DNA from: Bacteroidia bacterium
Lineage (GTDB): Bacteria; Bacteroidota; Bacteroidia; CAIKAF01
Direction: 5' to 3'
DNA: 64,000 nucleotides
Assembly: GCA_030427255.1 (NCBI GenBank)
Contig: JAUHWY010000004.1
Span: forward strand, 1-64,000
In this document: one piece after another, positions 1 through 8,295 of the stretch
How positions within the stretch are numbered: the first letter of the stretch is position 1
How the letters are laid out: each line of letters starts with the position of its first letter
The notes under the pieces: model-generated
Seen by the model: only the letters and a program-made list of their open reading frames with translations
Database searches by the model: none
Told to the model about the DNA's origin: nothing
Program-made: the position numbers and the translations under genes

Positions 1-174
1 CACGGAATCAAAATGAAAGCCTTGGTTTGTATTCAGCGAAAGTTGCTTGAATTGATGTACATACTATTTAAGAATCAAACCAAGTATGAAGCCAATTACG
101 AAGAAAAAAAGGTCCTGCAACAAAATGTCGCAGAACCTTCGAATCTAGCTTTTGCTGATTTGAAACAAAGTTAA
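1..174 (+). CDS. IS110-family transposase, C-terminal end (partial)
   Basis: An open frame enters from the left edge and stops with TAA at 172-174. It encodes 57 residues and includes the stretch MKALVCIQRKLLELMYILFK. A conserved RKLL core followed by an I/M-Y-x-L-F/W-K pattern is typical of the end of the C-terminal (IS116/IS110/IS902) domain of IS110-family serine-type recombinases. These enzymes use a DEDD domain plus this C-terminal domain and a bridge RNA made from the element's non-coding end. The catalytic part lies outside the window, so activity cannot be judged. No element boundary is visible in the 62 bp before the next gene; IS110 elements usually lack terminal inverted repeats. 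The family call is fairly secure, the subgroup is not. Confidence 0.75.
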   Translation, partial: HGIKMKALVCIQRKLLELMYILFKNQTKYEANYEEKKVLQQNVAEPSNLAFADLKQS

Positions 175-236
175 AGAAAATTGGCTATTTCCTTTTGGAA
201 ATTAACACAGAATCTCTGCGTGCCACCTTATCCGCG

Positions 237-941
237 CTAATGATGAAATAATGATGAATGGTGAGTGATGAATGGTGAGTGATGAATGGTGAGTGATGAA
301 TGGTGAGTGATGAATGGTGAGTGATGAATGGTGAGTGATGAATGGTGAGTGATGAATGGTGAGTGATGAGTGATGAATGGTGAATGGTGAATGGGGAATG
401 GTGAATGGGGAATGATGAATGGTGATTGATGAATGATGAATGGTGATTGATGAATGATGAATGGTGATTGATGAATGATGAATGGTGATTGATGAATGAT
501 GGTTTTGGAAGCTTGAATAGGCCTTGAACCCTTATTTTTCGATAGCGTCGGCTTGTTTATGGGAACCCTTCTGAATCCTCTTTGCCAAAAAGCGGCCACA
601 AAAGCCTCGGCCAGACTCATTGGAATGGCATAAACCAGTATAGGGAAGGGCAAAACGCCCAAATTGCCAATTACCACCTCAAGCAATACGAATCCGGTAA
701 ACCAGGAAATCAATGCCGTGTTGAGGAGGGTGTATTTTTTTGAGAATAGAAGTATAGCCAAAGAGAAGCCCAGCGACCAAAGGACCCAAACCAACCCGTT
801 GATGGGTTCGCTGGGGAATACCAGCCCCATTTGTGCGTAATGGTTCACCCAAAAATCCTTCAACAGGACTTCATTGCGCAGGAAAAGGGTGCCGCTTATC
901 CAAACAAAAACGGCCAATAGGGCAAGTAAGGTATTTTTCAC
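237..941 (-). CDS. Four-helix membrane protein with a repeat-encoded C-terminal tail
   Basis: This is a 234-residue protein of unknown function. Four hydrophobic segments are visible at about residues 4-21, 47-66, 71-91 and 98-118, so the first half is an inner-membrane protein. From about residue 145 to the end the protein is only variants of IHHSPF, ITHHSPF and IIHQSPF. That tail is encoded by the minisatellite at 253-500. The stop (TAG on the minus strand) lies just past the array. The natural protein may end shortly after the last helix, with the tail acquired by loss of a stop, or the tail may be tolerated read-through sequence. It lies downstream of the SBBP-repeat protein on the same strand with an 8-bp gap, so the two may be cotranscribed. 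I do not recognise the membrane domain. Confidence 0.6.
   Translation of the reverse strand: MKNTLLALLAVFVWISGTLFLRNEVLLKDFWVNHYAQMGLVFPSEPINGLVWVLWSLGFSLAILLFSKKYTLLNTALISWFTGFVLLEVVIGNLGVLPFPILVYAIPMSLAEAFVAAFWQRGFRRVPINKPTLSKNKGSRPIQASKTIIHQSPFIIHQSPFIIHQSPFIIHQSPFIIPHSPFPIHHSPFITHHSPFITHHSSLTIHHSPFITHHSSLTIHHSPFITHHSSLFHH
253..500. repeat. Heptamer-based minisatellite inside a coding region
   Basis: Eight perfect tandem copies of the 14-mer GATGAATGGTGAGT run from 253 to 364. A short mixed section follows (units GATGAGT, GGTGAAT, GGGGAAT). Then come about four 21-bp copies of GATGAATGGTGATTGATGAAT to about 500. All units are built from related 7-mers, so the array probably grew by slippage in steps of 7. 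On the minus strand all three phases of the 14-mer are free of stops, so the overlapping gene stays open whatever the copy number. Confidence 0.95.
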
Positions 942-949
942 CCCTAAAT

Positions 950-3163
950 TTATTCTTTAATCAGCAATTTGCTCACTTTAAGCTCCTCAAATTCCAAAAT
1001 GAGGAAATACAAGCCCTTGGGAAGGGCTGAAATGTCCAGTTCATGGGTCGGCTTTTCAGTCCGAAGCAATCGCCCCGTGGCATCGTAAATGCGGAGTTTC
1101 AAAAGTGGCGAAGAAAAGGCTCCCAAGTCCAGGTGAATTTTGTGGGTGCTTGGATTGGGATACACTTGAATACCCGAATTAAATTCAGCATCTTCAACAG
1201 AAGTATCAAAGGGTTGAAAAAAGGACAAATCGGAGGTTTTTACTACGGTCAAAAAGCCATCAAATCCCCCCCAAGTCCAGGCTATCATGCTACCTTCAGT
1301 AGTGCCGCCAATCCAGAGACTGGTATTGTGAATGCCTCCAAAGCCACGGTCTTCGTGGGGTGTCCCAAACTGTATGCCATTTAATAAATTTAGGTTGGCA
1401 TCTAATTTTTGAACAAAAATATCCCCGGTAAGCTTGGTTGTGTCGGCGTTGTTCCCAATAAAATCTCCATAGGTATAGCCAATGGCAAACAGCGTATCGT
1501 TTTGGATGATAAGCTTTCTTATGAGGTCCGATTTGTTGGTGCCAAACTGTTGGTAAACCGGCTGGGTCAATTGGGGCGAAAATTTTATAAGGTAAGCATC
1601 GCCTTCCCCAAGGGGGGCAGAAGCCATATTTCCGGTGGTAAAACCTGCCACATAAATATTCCCTTGACTGTCCACGGCATTGTCCAAAACCCAGTCTGCC
1701 CTAATCCCTTGCGTATTTATAATTTCGGAATGGGGCCGGCTTGGGTTGGTTGCGTTTAGGTCTTCATAAACCGAAACGAAGGCATTTGCTCCTGTAGCAG
1801 AGAAATACCAACCGCCCACCACAAGGCGTCCATCGCCCGGTGTTTGACCCGGTACAAAGGTAAGCCCACCCCAGGCTTCCGCAGAGGCAATAAAGCCACT
1901 GGCGTTTGGAGGGTTGAGTGCTCGCCAGACGTTGGAGAGATCCGATGTGCGGTGTTTTGCAACCAGGTAAACATCATCGGTTCCGCCTTGTCCCGCGGGA
2001 GAGCCCTGGCCGGAAACAAACAGGTTTCCGTTGTTGTCTAGTTCGATGTTTCCGTAACCATCGATCCCCTCATTCCCCCATTGGTCTGAGGCTACGATTT
2101 GCCCGTTGGTTAGATCAAGCTTTAGCATAATTCCATCCCATTTTCCGGCATTGGTAAACCCGGGAAGGTTGCCGAGGGTTCTTCCACAAACATATAAGAA
2201 CATACTGTCTGTAACCCCATCTTTTAAAATGGTGCCTTCTTCCATGGGCAATTCGGTAACCCATTGTTGGTTTCCAAGGAAGTCAAACTTTATGATGAAA
2301 ATTTCATTGTCCGCATTTATAAGGCCGTCGAGGTTTCCATCCGAAAGTCCAAAGAGGTATGAATTGCCTTGATTATCGACCGTCATACCACCTATGATTT
2401 CCTTTCCATGGTTCCCAAATTGGTTTACTCCATAAATAGCAGGTTGGAAGTCAATGAGTTGCGCATATTTGAAATGGTTTGGGTTGCTTAGGCTTAGCAA
2501 GCTGTCGGCATTGCACAAGGGATTGGGATTGTTGGGCGGGTTACCACTGACCGACGGCTCAATATCCCAACATGGAAAAATAAACGCAATTAGGTCGATT
2601 TGGTTGTTTGCGGTGTAAAAAAGGTACCAACCTTCGGTTTGACAACCATCTGCCAAAGTGCAGTACACCAAATCGTAGTCATTTGCGGAACCCTTAAGCT
2701 GGATGTATCCTGCTTCAAAATCCAAATGCTGAATAACCACATAGTCGTTATCTATACCGTCGGCACCCCTTAAAAAGAAAGGAATAACAAATTCATAGGT
2801 TCCAAGAATTATGCGGTCTGCGTTAGCGCTTCCATAGAGCTCATTTAAGTCGGTATTCAATACGCAACGGATGTATTTAACCTGATCACTTCCCAAATGG
2901 CCGGCATGGTCAACCGGCATAAAAACATCTCCACCGCCGTTTTCACCGTCCATATAGTCGGTATCCATAAGCGTGTATTCCAAATCGTTGAATGGTGCCC
3001 CGGATGCGAAAGTGGGCGAACCCTGTACAAAGGGAGCAAGGTCAGCAATTCCTCTGGGCATGGGTGGAAATGTAGCCGCAGAATCTTTGAGTTGTTGCAG
3101 GGTTTGCGCCGATACGCCGATGTGTAAGGCAAATAAAACAAAGCTTCCCAAACATCTATTCAT
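950..3163 (-). CDS. SBBP-type beta-propeller protein, T9SS cargo
   Basis: This 737-residue secreted protein starts with a signal peptide (residues 1-19, ending VSAQ). The middle, about 240-650, is made of repeats of the type 'GN-x-F-x-G-x-TxG' with D-x-F/I-x-x-KF-D strands (for example GNIYVAGFTTGN and DAYLIKFSP). This is the pattern of SBBP (seven-bladed beta-propeller) repeats. The last 75 residues begin VYPNPSTHKIHLDL and end in KLLIKE, a type A T9SS sorting domain that directs outer-membrane translocation and cleavage by PorU, whose gene is at the right end of the window. It is probably anchored at the cell surface or released. The ligand is unknown. The next gene upstream (3254-4426) is another T9SS cargo on the same strand. 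Confidence 0.85.
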   Translation of the reverse strand: MNRCLGSFVLFALHIGVSAQTLQQLKDSAATFPPMPRGIADLAPFVQGSPTFASGAPFNDLEYTLMDTDYMDGENGGGDVFMPVDHAGHLGSDQVKYIRCVLNTDLNELYGSANADRIILGTYEFVIPFFLRGADGIDNDYVVIQHLDFEAGYIQLKGSANDYDLVYCTLADGCQTEGWYLFYTANNQIDLIAFIFPCWDIEPSVSGNPPNNPNPLCNADSLLSLSNPNHFKYAQLIDFQPAIYGVNQFGNHGKEIIGGMTVDNQGNSYLFGLSDGNLDGLINADNEIFIIKFDFLGNQQWVTELPMEEGTILKDGVTDSMFLYVCGRTLGNLPGFTNAGKWDGIMLKLDLTNGQIVASDQWGNEGIDGYGNIELDNNGNLFVSGQGSPAGQGGTDDVYLVAKHRTSDLSNVWRALNPPNASGFIASAEAWGGLTFVPGQTPGDGRLVVGGWYFSATGANAFVSVYEDLNATNPSRPHSEIINTQGIRADWVLDNAVDSQGNIYVAGFTTGNMASAPLGEGDAYLIKFSPQLTQPVYQQFGTNKSDLIRKLIIQNDTLFAIGYTYGDFIGNNADTTKLTGDIFVQKLDANLNLLNGIQFGTPHEDRGFGGIHNTSLWIGGTTEGSMIAWTWGGFDGFLTVVKTSDLSFFQPFDTSVEDAEFNSGIQVYPNPSTHKIHLDLGAFSSPLLKLRIYDATGRLLRTEKPTHELDISALPKGLYFLILEFEELKVSKLLIKE

Positions 3164-3253
3164 TTCTCTTTTTTTAAAATTAATTGTTGGACGTTTTGAA
3201 ACCGCTCAGGTTTAATGGAAGTTGTCCTTTTTATTTTCCAACAAGTCACAGGA

Positions 3254-4426
3254 TTATGGCTTGTTAAACGTTTTGGCCCCTAAAAGGCGGTCTTTGTCGT
3301 AAATGGATAAATAATATGTTCCCGGGCTTAAGCCGGAAACATCTACCTGAGTTTTAAAGGGAATGCTCATTGCTTTTTTACCTTGGGTTGAATATATGAT
3401 CAATTGGTAGGATTCATTGGCGGCCGGAAAGTCAATATGTAAAAATTTTGCGGCCGGATTGGGATAAACTTCCAGGGGCTTTTTAAGACCTTCATCCTCA
3501 ACTCCTGTGAATGCGTTGTTGTACCGCATAAACAGCCGATACCTATTGGATGCATCTTTTTGATGGTAATACAACAACCGCATATCCGCGCTTAAAGTCG
3601 GTGCTTCGGGAGCAAACCCATTGTTGGAGTGGATTAGGGTCGGTACACCAAATGCATCGCTGAGGTTGTTTCTTACAGTTGCACAAATTTCTGTATTGAA
3701 GGTGCCTTTTTCGAGTCGGGTATAATAAAGTTCCCGCCCGTTTTTTGAAAGGTGGGGAGCATACACTAAGTAATTGGTATCGTTAACCAAGCTAAGAAGG
3801 GCATCGGAGTTGGGTAGTTTACTAAAGGTGGAATCGTTGGTCTTTTGGGCTATACCCAAAGTAGCTTCGCATGGCATTTGCCCACAGGTCGATTGGCTGA
3901 AATCAAACCAAGCATTGCAATAGTAAAGTTGATCTCCCTGATGGTTGATTGCAGCGTCCATGATTAGCCAACCAAAAGGATAATTGAAGGTATAATTGTA
4001 CATGTTTCCATACACCCTTTTAATGTTGGAAACGTCCCCGGCCCAAAAGGTGCCCATGTGCAAATTCTCCATTTGTGTGGGGTAATTTCTGGTTGAAACC
4101 CAATAGAAATTATTCAATGAGTCCATGGAAGGTACCGCATCAAGATGATTTGGGGAGGGGTCGTAAGTTCCGTTGACCAAACCTTCAAAAATGAAGGTGG
4201 TATCGTTCACCATTGAAGCATAATAGAGGTTGGTGTTTCCTCCGGAGTTTAGCGAATTAAAGAACAGAATCGTTCCGTCGGGAGAAAGGAAAGGCTCCAT
4301 GGCATCGAAGCTTAAGCCGATTACGTTAACCCTCTTTTCGGGTCCAAAGCTTGGGATGGTTTGGGAAACCACTATTCCATAATGGGCAGTAATTAAACAG
4401 GCGAAAAAGATTGATTTTGCCTTCAT
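3254..4426 (-). CDS. PD40-like secreted protein with T9SS type A tail
   Basis: A 390-residue protein with an N-terminal signal peptide (about 1-22, ending VVSQ). Around residues 40-65 it has EPFLSPDGTILFFNSLNSGG, and near 220-240 HLSKNGRELYYTRLEKG. These 'S-x-D-G-x-x-L-Y/F-F' patterns are those of PD40/WD40-like TolB-type propeller strands. The C-terminal 75 residues (VYPNPAAKFLHIDF onwards, ending KTFNKP) form a type A T9SS sorting domain. It is expected outside the cell. The function is unknown. The name rests on the repeat pattern and the tail, not on a specific family match. Confidence 0.75.
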   Translation of the reverse strand: MKAKSIFFACLITAHYGIVVSQTIPSFGPEKRVNVIGLSFDAMEPFLSPDGTILFFNSLNSGGNTNLYYASMVNDTTFIFEGLVNGTYDPSPNHLDAVPSMDSLNNFYWVSTRNYPTQMENLHMGTFWAGDVSNIKRVYGNMYNYTFNYPFGWLIMDAAINHQGDQLYYCNAWFDFSQSTCGQMPCEATLGIAQKTNDSTFSKLPNSDALLSLVNDTNYLVYAPHLSKNGRELYYTRLEKGTFNTEICATVRNNLSDAFGVPTLIHSNNGFAPEAPTLSADMRLLYYHQKDASNRYRLFMRYNNAFTGVEDEGLKKPLEVYPNPAAKFLHIDFPAANESYQLIIYSTQGKKAMSIPFKTQVDVSGLSPGTYYLSIYDKDRLLGAKTFNKP

Positions 4427-4559
4427 GTTTCGTTTTTGGATTGGAGGCAGAGCTTGCTGGCTCTAGAAAATGAAATAACTACAAAACCTATTGTGGGTAG
4501 CTCGAATCTTCCTTTAAAAGTAAGGATTTCTCCAAAGTTTCCAAAGTTTAGATTTTCTG

Positions 4560-4715
4560 CGCCCCTGACCGAACGGAAAGCCCGGAGCGTGGCGGCCATA
4601 AGGGGCTTGGCGGGCAGCGGCTTTCCCTTTCTTGGGAGAGACCCTGCACCGCTTAGCCCCTTAAGGCCGGCACGTGAGGACTTGCAGGGAGGGCAGGATT
4701 AGGCGCCCAAAAACC
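4560..4715 (+). repeat. GC-rich intergenic element, copy A
   Basis: This is a GC-rich block in the 325-bp gap before metG. It holds ACGGAAAGCCCGGAG (4573-4587) and GAGGACTTGCAGGGAGGGC (4676-4694). Both strings recur as exact reverse complements in copy B after metG, and shorter parts recur in copy C. The block ends in a GGCGCCC run followed by A's. No credible gene lies in it. Confidence 0.7.
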
Positions 4716-4740
4716 ATACCTCCCAAAACCCACCTTTCCT

Positions 4741-4748
4741 TACCTTTG
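4741..4748 (+). promoter_or_regulatory. -7 box of metG, start-proximal
   Basis: TACCTTTG matches the Bacteroidota -7 consensus TAnnTTTG exactly and lies only 3 nt before the metG ATG. Transcription from it would begin at or within a base or two of the start codon, giving a leaderless mRNA. No clear -33 TTG is seen. Confidence 0.5.
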
Positions 4749-4751
4749 CAT

Positions 4752-6842
4752 ATGCCAAAACGATTTTTAATTACGGCCGCTTTGCCCTACGCCAATGGTC
4801 CGCTCCATTTGGGGCACTTGGCCGGAGCTTATTTGCCCGCCGATAACTACGTCCGCTACCTGCGCCTGCATGGCCATGAGGTGGCCTTTGTCTGTGGCTC
4901 CGATGAGCATGGCGCCGCCATTACCCTCAGGGCGCGTAAAGAACAGGCTTCTCCACAGGATATTGTAGATAAGTACCATCAAATCAATGGACAAGCCTTT
5001 CGGGACTTTGGAATTTCGTTCGACATTTTTCACCGTACCACCGACCCGCTCCACGTCCAAACAGCCTCCGATTTCTTTTTGGAACTGCATAAGAAAGGGG
5101 TATTTCAGCTCCAAGAAAGCCAGCAATTCTACGACGAAAACGCCGGAATGTTTTTGGCCGATCGCTACATCAAAGGCACTTGTCCGGTGTGTGGACATAC
5201 CGAAGCCTATGGCGATCAATGCGAAAAGTGCGGCTCTTCTTTAAGTCCCAACGATTTAAAAGATCCGATATCGGTGCTTAGCGGGGCCACGCCCATAAAA
5301 AAAGCAACCAAGCACTGGTATTTGCCCATGGAACAATACCAAGAATGGATTCGCGCATGGATTGAAACCGGCAGCTACGAAGGCATGGAGCCGCCGGTGC
5401 AAGCCCACGACCCTGCCGCTTGGAAAAGCCACGTTAAGGGCCAATGCCTCAGCTGGCTCAACGAGGGACTGCGGCCCAGGGCCATGACCCGCGACTTGGA
5501 TTGGGGCATTCCCGTGCCGCTTCCCGACGCCGAGGGCAAGGTGCTCTACGTTTGGCTGGACGCGCCCATCGGCTACATTTCGGCCACCAAAGCCTGGGCA
5601 CAAAGCCAAGGCAAGGACTGGAAAGACTTTTGGTGCTCACCGGACAGCACCTTGGTGCATTTTATTGGCAAAGACAATATTGTGTTCCATTGCATCATTT
5701 TCCCCATGCTCTTGCGCGCCCACGGCGGTTTGGTGCTGCCCGAAAATGTGCCGGCAAATGAGTTTTTGAACTTGGAAGGCGCCAAAATTTCCACCAGCCG
5801 CAACCATGCGGTGTGGCTGCACGAATACCTGGAAGAATTCCCTCAAAAACGCGATGAGCTTAGGTATGTGCTTACCTCCATTGCCCCCGAAACCGGCGAC
5901 AGCGAGTTTACCTGGGCCGATTTTCAAACCCGAGTCAACTCAGAGTTGGTCGGTATTTTGGGCAATTTGGTGCACCGTGTGTTGGTGCTGCACCACAAAT
6001 ACTTCGAGGGCATCACCGACCGGCCGCTTTCCTGCGGACACGCGCCCACGGAAAAGGCGGTGGCAAGCATGTACGACGATTTGCAGCTCTACATGGAAGC
6101 CCACAAGCAGCGCCAAGCCTTGCAGGCGGTGATGCAGTTGGCGCGCCACGGCAACCGCTACCTCACCGAAATGGAGCCTTGGAAGCTGTGGAAGACCGAC
6201 CCGGCCGCAACCCGCGAGGTGCTGGAGGACATGCTGTACCTGCTGGCCCATCTTTCTTGCGGTTTGCAGGTGTTTTTGCCCGACACGGCAAGCAAGCTGC
6301 AAGCCATGCTGGGCTTGGAAGGCCCCATCCCTTGGGACCGCGAGCTGATTTGGGAAAAGGGACACGCCCTGCAAACCCCGGAAATTTTGTTTCAAAAAAT
6401 CGAAGACGAGGCCATGGAAGCCCAAAGGGCCAAGCTTGCTTCCAATGCAGCTGCCAACGCAGCCCAGACCAAGGATTCAGAAAGTAAACCTACAGTTGAG
6501 ATGCAAGAGGCCAAAAGCGAAATTCAGTTCCCGGATTTTGCCGCCATGGACATCCGGGTGGCCACCATTTTGGAGGCCGAAAAAGTGCCCAAAGCCGACA
6601 AACTCCTCAAGCTTTTGGTCGACACCGGCCTAGACAAACGGGTGGTGGTTTCCGGCATCGCCGAGCATTTCCAAGCTGAAGATTTGCCCGGCCAAAGGGT
6701 CTGCGTACTGGTCAATTTGGCCCCTCGCAAACTGCGCGGCATCGAAAGCCAAGGCATGATATTGATGGCCAAAACACCGGATGGCAAGCTACGCTTTGTC
6801 GCCCCGGACGGCGAGGTAGCAAACGGAAGCGTGGTGGCTTAA
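4752..6842 (+). CDS. metG: Methionine--tRNA ligase
   Basis: MetRS charges tRNA-Met with methionine in the cytoplasm. I chose the ATG at 4752 (696 residues) because the protein then begins MPKRFLITAALPYANG, the usual start. The longer reading frame would run back into the GC-rich repeat. The HIGH motif is HLGH at residues 19-22. A zinc-knuckle pair CPVC...CEKC lies near 140-160. The KMSKS loop appears as KISTS (345-349), a form common in this phylum. After the anticodon-binding domain, residues about 590-696 form an EMAP/tRNA-binding OB domain (FAAMDIRVATILEAEKVPKA). The gene stands alone, bracketed by inverted copies A and B of the GC-rich element. Confidence 0.97.
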   Translation: MPKRFLITAALPYANGPLHLGHLAGAYLPADNYVRYLRLHGHEVAFVCGSDEHGAAITLRARKEQASPQDIVDKYHQINGQAFRDFGISFDIFHRTTDPLHVQTASDFFLELHKKGVFQLQESQQFYDENAGMFLADRYIKGTCPVCGHTEAYGDQCEKCGSSLSPNDLKDPISVLSGATPIKKATKHWYLPMEQYQEWIRAWIETGSYEGMEPPVQAHDPAAWKSHVKGQCLSWLNEGLRPRAMTRDLDWGIPVPLPDAEGKVLYVWLDAPIGYISATKAWAQSQGKDWKDFWCSPDSTLVHFIGKDNIVFHCIIFPMLLRAHGGLVLPENVPANEFLNLEGAKISTSRNHAVWLHEYLEEFPQKRDELRYVLTSIAPETGDSEFTWADFQTRVNSELVGILGNLVHRVLVLHHKYFEGITDRPLSCGHAPTEKAVASMYDDLQLYMEAHKQRQALQAVMQLARHGNRYLTEMEPWKLWKTDPAATREVLEDMLYLLAHLSCGLQVFLPDTASKLQAMLGLEGPIPWDRELIWEKGHALQTPEILFQKIEDEAMEAQRAKLASNAAANAAQTKDSESKPTVEMQEAKSEIQFPDFAAMDIRVATILEAEKVPKADKLLKLLVDTGLDKRVVVSGIAEHFQAEDLPGQRVCVLVNLAPRKLRGIESQGMILMAKTPDGKLRFVAPDGEVANGSVVA

Positions 6843-6887
6843 AGGTCATTCCTAAAGCCATTTAGGTCAATGAATTGATTTTTTTGG

Positions 6888-7045
6888 GCGGCCGGGCGCG
6901 CCCTCCCTGCAAGTCCTCGTCCGGGAAGCACGCTTGGCTAGGGCCTACGGGGTCCCCTACTAAAGATAAGGGGCCTCCGTGGCCCAAGCCAAGCGGCATC
7001 CCGTCCTCCGGGCTTTCCGTGCCGGTCGCTGCCGCAAGAGATCAT
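6888..7045 (-). repeat. GC-rich intergenic element, copy B (inverted relative to A)
   Basis: This block fills most of the gap between the convergent metG and argJ. It carries the reverse complement of the 19-mer of copy A at 6900-6918 and of its 15-mer at 7006-7020. It begins with GGGCGGCC after a T-run. No gene is seen in it. Confidence 0.7.
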
Positions 7046-7081
7046 CTTTCAAAAGAAATACTTTAGGTTGAATGGGTTGGC

Positions 7082-8293
7082 CTAGGTGGTATACACAGAG
7101 TTGAATAGTACGTAGTCGGTGGTGAGGTCGCTGCCCCAAGCCGTGGCTTCTTCCGGACCTTTGCCCGCCACCAAATGCACCCGAATGTGGGATCCGCGGA
7201 GCAGTTTTTTCATGGAGTTTTTTTGGTAGGATTGCGGTACTCCGGCCTCTAAAACCTTCACCAAGGTTTCGGCATCCCCCAAGTAAAGATTTGCTTGGGT
7301 ATAATCGAAAGGAACATCGGCATTTCCTGCGGCGCAAATTAATCGGCCCCAATTGGGATCTCGGCCAAACATGGCGGTTTTTACCAAAGAAGAGGCGGCC
7401 ATGCTGCGTGCTAGTTTTCGTGCCTCGGCTTTGCTTTCAAGTCCGCTTACCCGGTATTCCACAAACTTGCTGGCTCCTTCGCCGTCGCTAACAATAAGAC
7501 GAGCCAAATGCTTCATCATTTCGCCCATCCGTTTTCTAAATTCCGGGTAGTCCGGATGGTTTTTGCTGTCGATGCAATCGTTTCCGGCCATTCCGTTGGC
7601 CAAAATGGCCACCATATCGTTGGTGGAGGTGTCCCCGTCCACGGTAATCATGTTGAAACTATCGTCGCAAAGTTCTTTTAGGGTGCTTTGCAGCAATTGG
7701 TGGTCTATGGCCGCATCGGTGACCAGAAAAGCCAGCATGGTAGCCATGTTGGGATGAATCATTCCGGAACCTTTGGCTATGCCGGCCATGTTCACTTCGC
7801 AATCGTCCAAGCTAAATTCTACAAAGCCTTCCTTGGCAAAGGTGTCGGTGGTAAGTATGGCATTGGCGCAAAAAGAGCCTGCCGAACTTTTGGAAGCCAC
7901 CTTAGGTGCGTGTTCCTCAATGCCTTTTACAATGGTTTCGGTGGGAAAAGGTTCGCCAATGATGCCTGTGGAGGCCACCAATACGTCGCTTGGATCTATC
8001 TTCCAGGCTTTGGCGGCAGCTTTTACCATGGCGCGTGCTCCTTTTAGCCCTTCTTCGCCGGTGCAGGCATTGGCGTTGCCGGCGTTTATTACAATGGCTT
8101 GGGCTTGCCCATTGGCTATTTGTTCTTTGGAAACCACAATAGGCGCTGCCACTACCTGGTTTTGGGTAAATACTGCCGCCGCTGCGGCCGGCTTTTCGGA
8201 ATAAATGAGGGCAAGGTCGCGTCGTAGCGATTTCACCCCGCTGTGGGCACCCCAGCATTGGATGCCTCGAACGTTGGTTAAATTTTTAATCAT
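7082..8293 (-). CDS. argJ: Arginine biosynthesis bifunctional protein ArgJ
   Basis: ArgJ transfers the acetyl group from N-acetylornithine to glutamate, and in many species also from acetyl-CoA, closing the cyclic route to ornithine. The 403-residue chain contains KGSGMIHPNMATMLAF. The Thr185 of the MAT motif is the autocleavage nucleophile that separates the alpha and beta chains. N-terminal ASTGIIGEPFP and C-terminal FGRDPNWGRLICAAGNAD segments are also typical. It is the last gene of the minus-strand arg operon, 2 bp after argC, so translational coupling is likely. With ArgJ present the pathway probably uses acetylated rather than succinylated intermediates. Confidence 0.95.
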   Translation of the reverse strand: MIKNLTNVRGIQCWGAHSGVKSLRRDLALIYSEKPAAAAAVFTQNQVVAAPIVVSKEQIANGQAQAIVINAGNANACTGEEGLKGARAMVKAAAKAWKIDPSDVLVASTGIIGEPFPTETIVKGIEEHAPKVASKSSAGSFCANAILTTDTFAKEGFVEFSLDDCEVNMAGIAKGSGMIHPNMATMLAFLVTDAAIDHQLLQSTLKELCDDSFNMITVDGDTSTNDMVAILANGMAGNDCIDSKNHPDYPEFRKRMGEMMKHLARLIVSDGEGASKFVEYRVSGLESKAEARKLARSMAASSLVKTAMFGRDPNWGRLICAAGNADVPFDYTQANLYLGDAETLVKVLEAGVPQSYQKNSMKKLLRGSHIRVHLVAGKGPEEATAWGSDLTTDYVLFNSVYTT

Positions 8294-8295
8294 GT

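Noticed and set aside
4436-4702. Open frame of 88 codons before metG
   Set aside because: It lies in the GC-rich repeat A, has no family pattern and overlaps the upstream extension of metG. It is better explained as repeat sequence.
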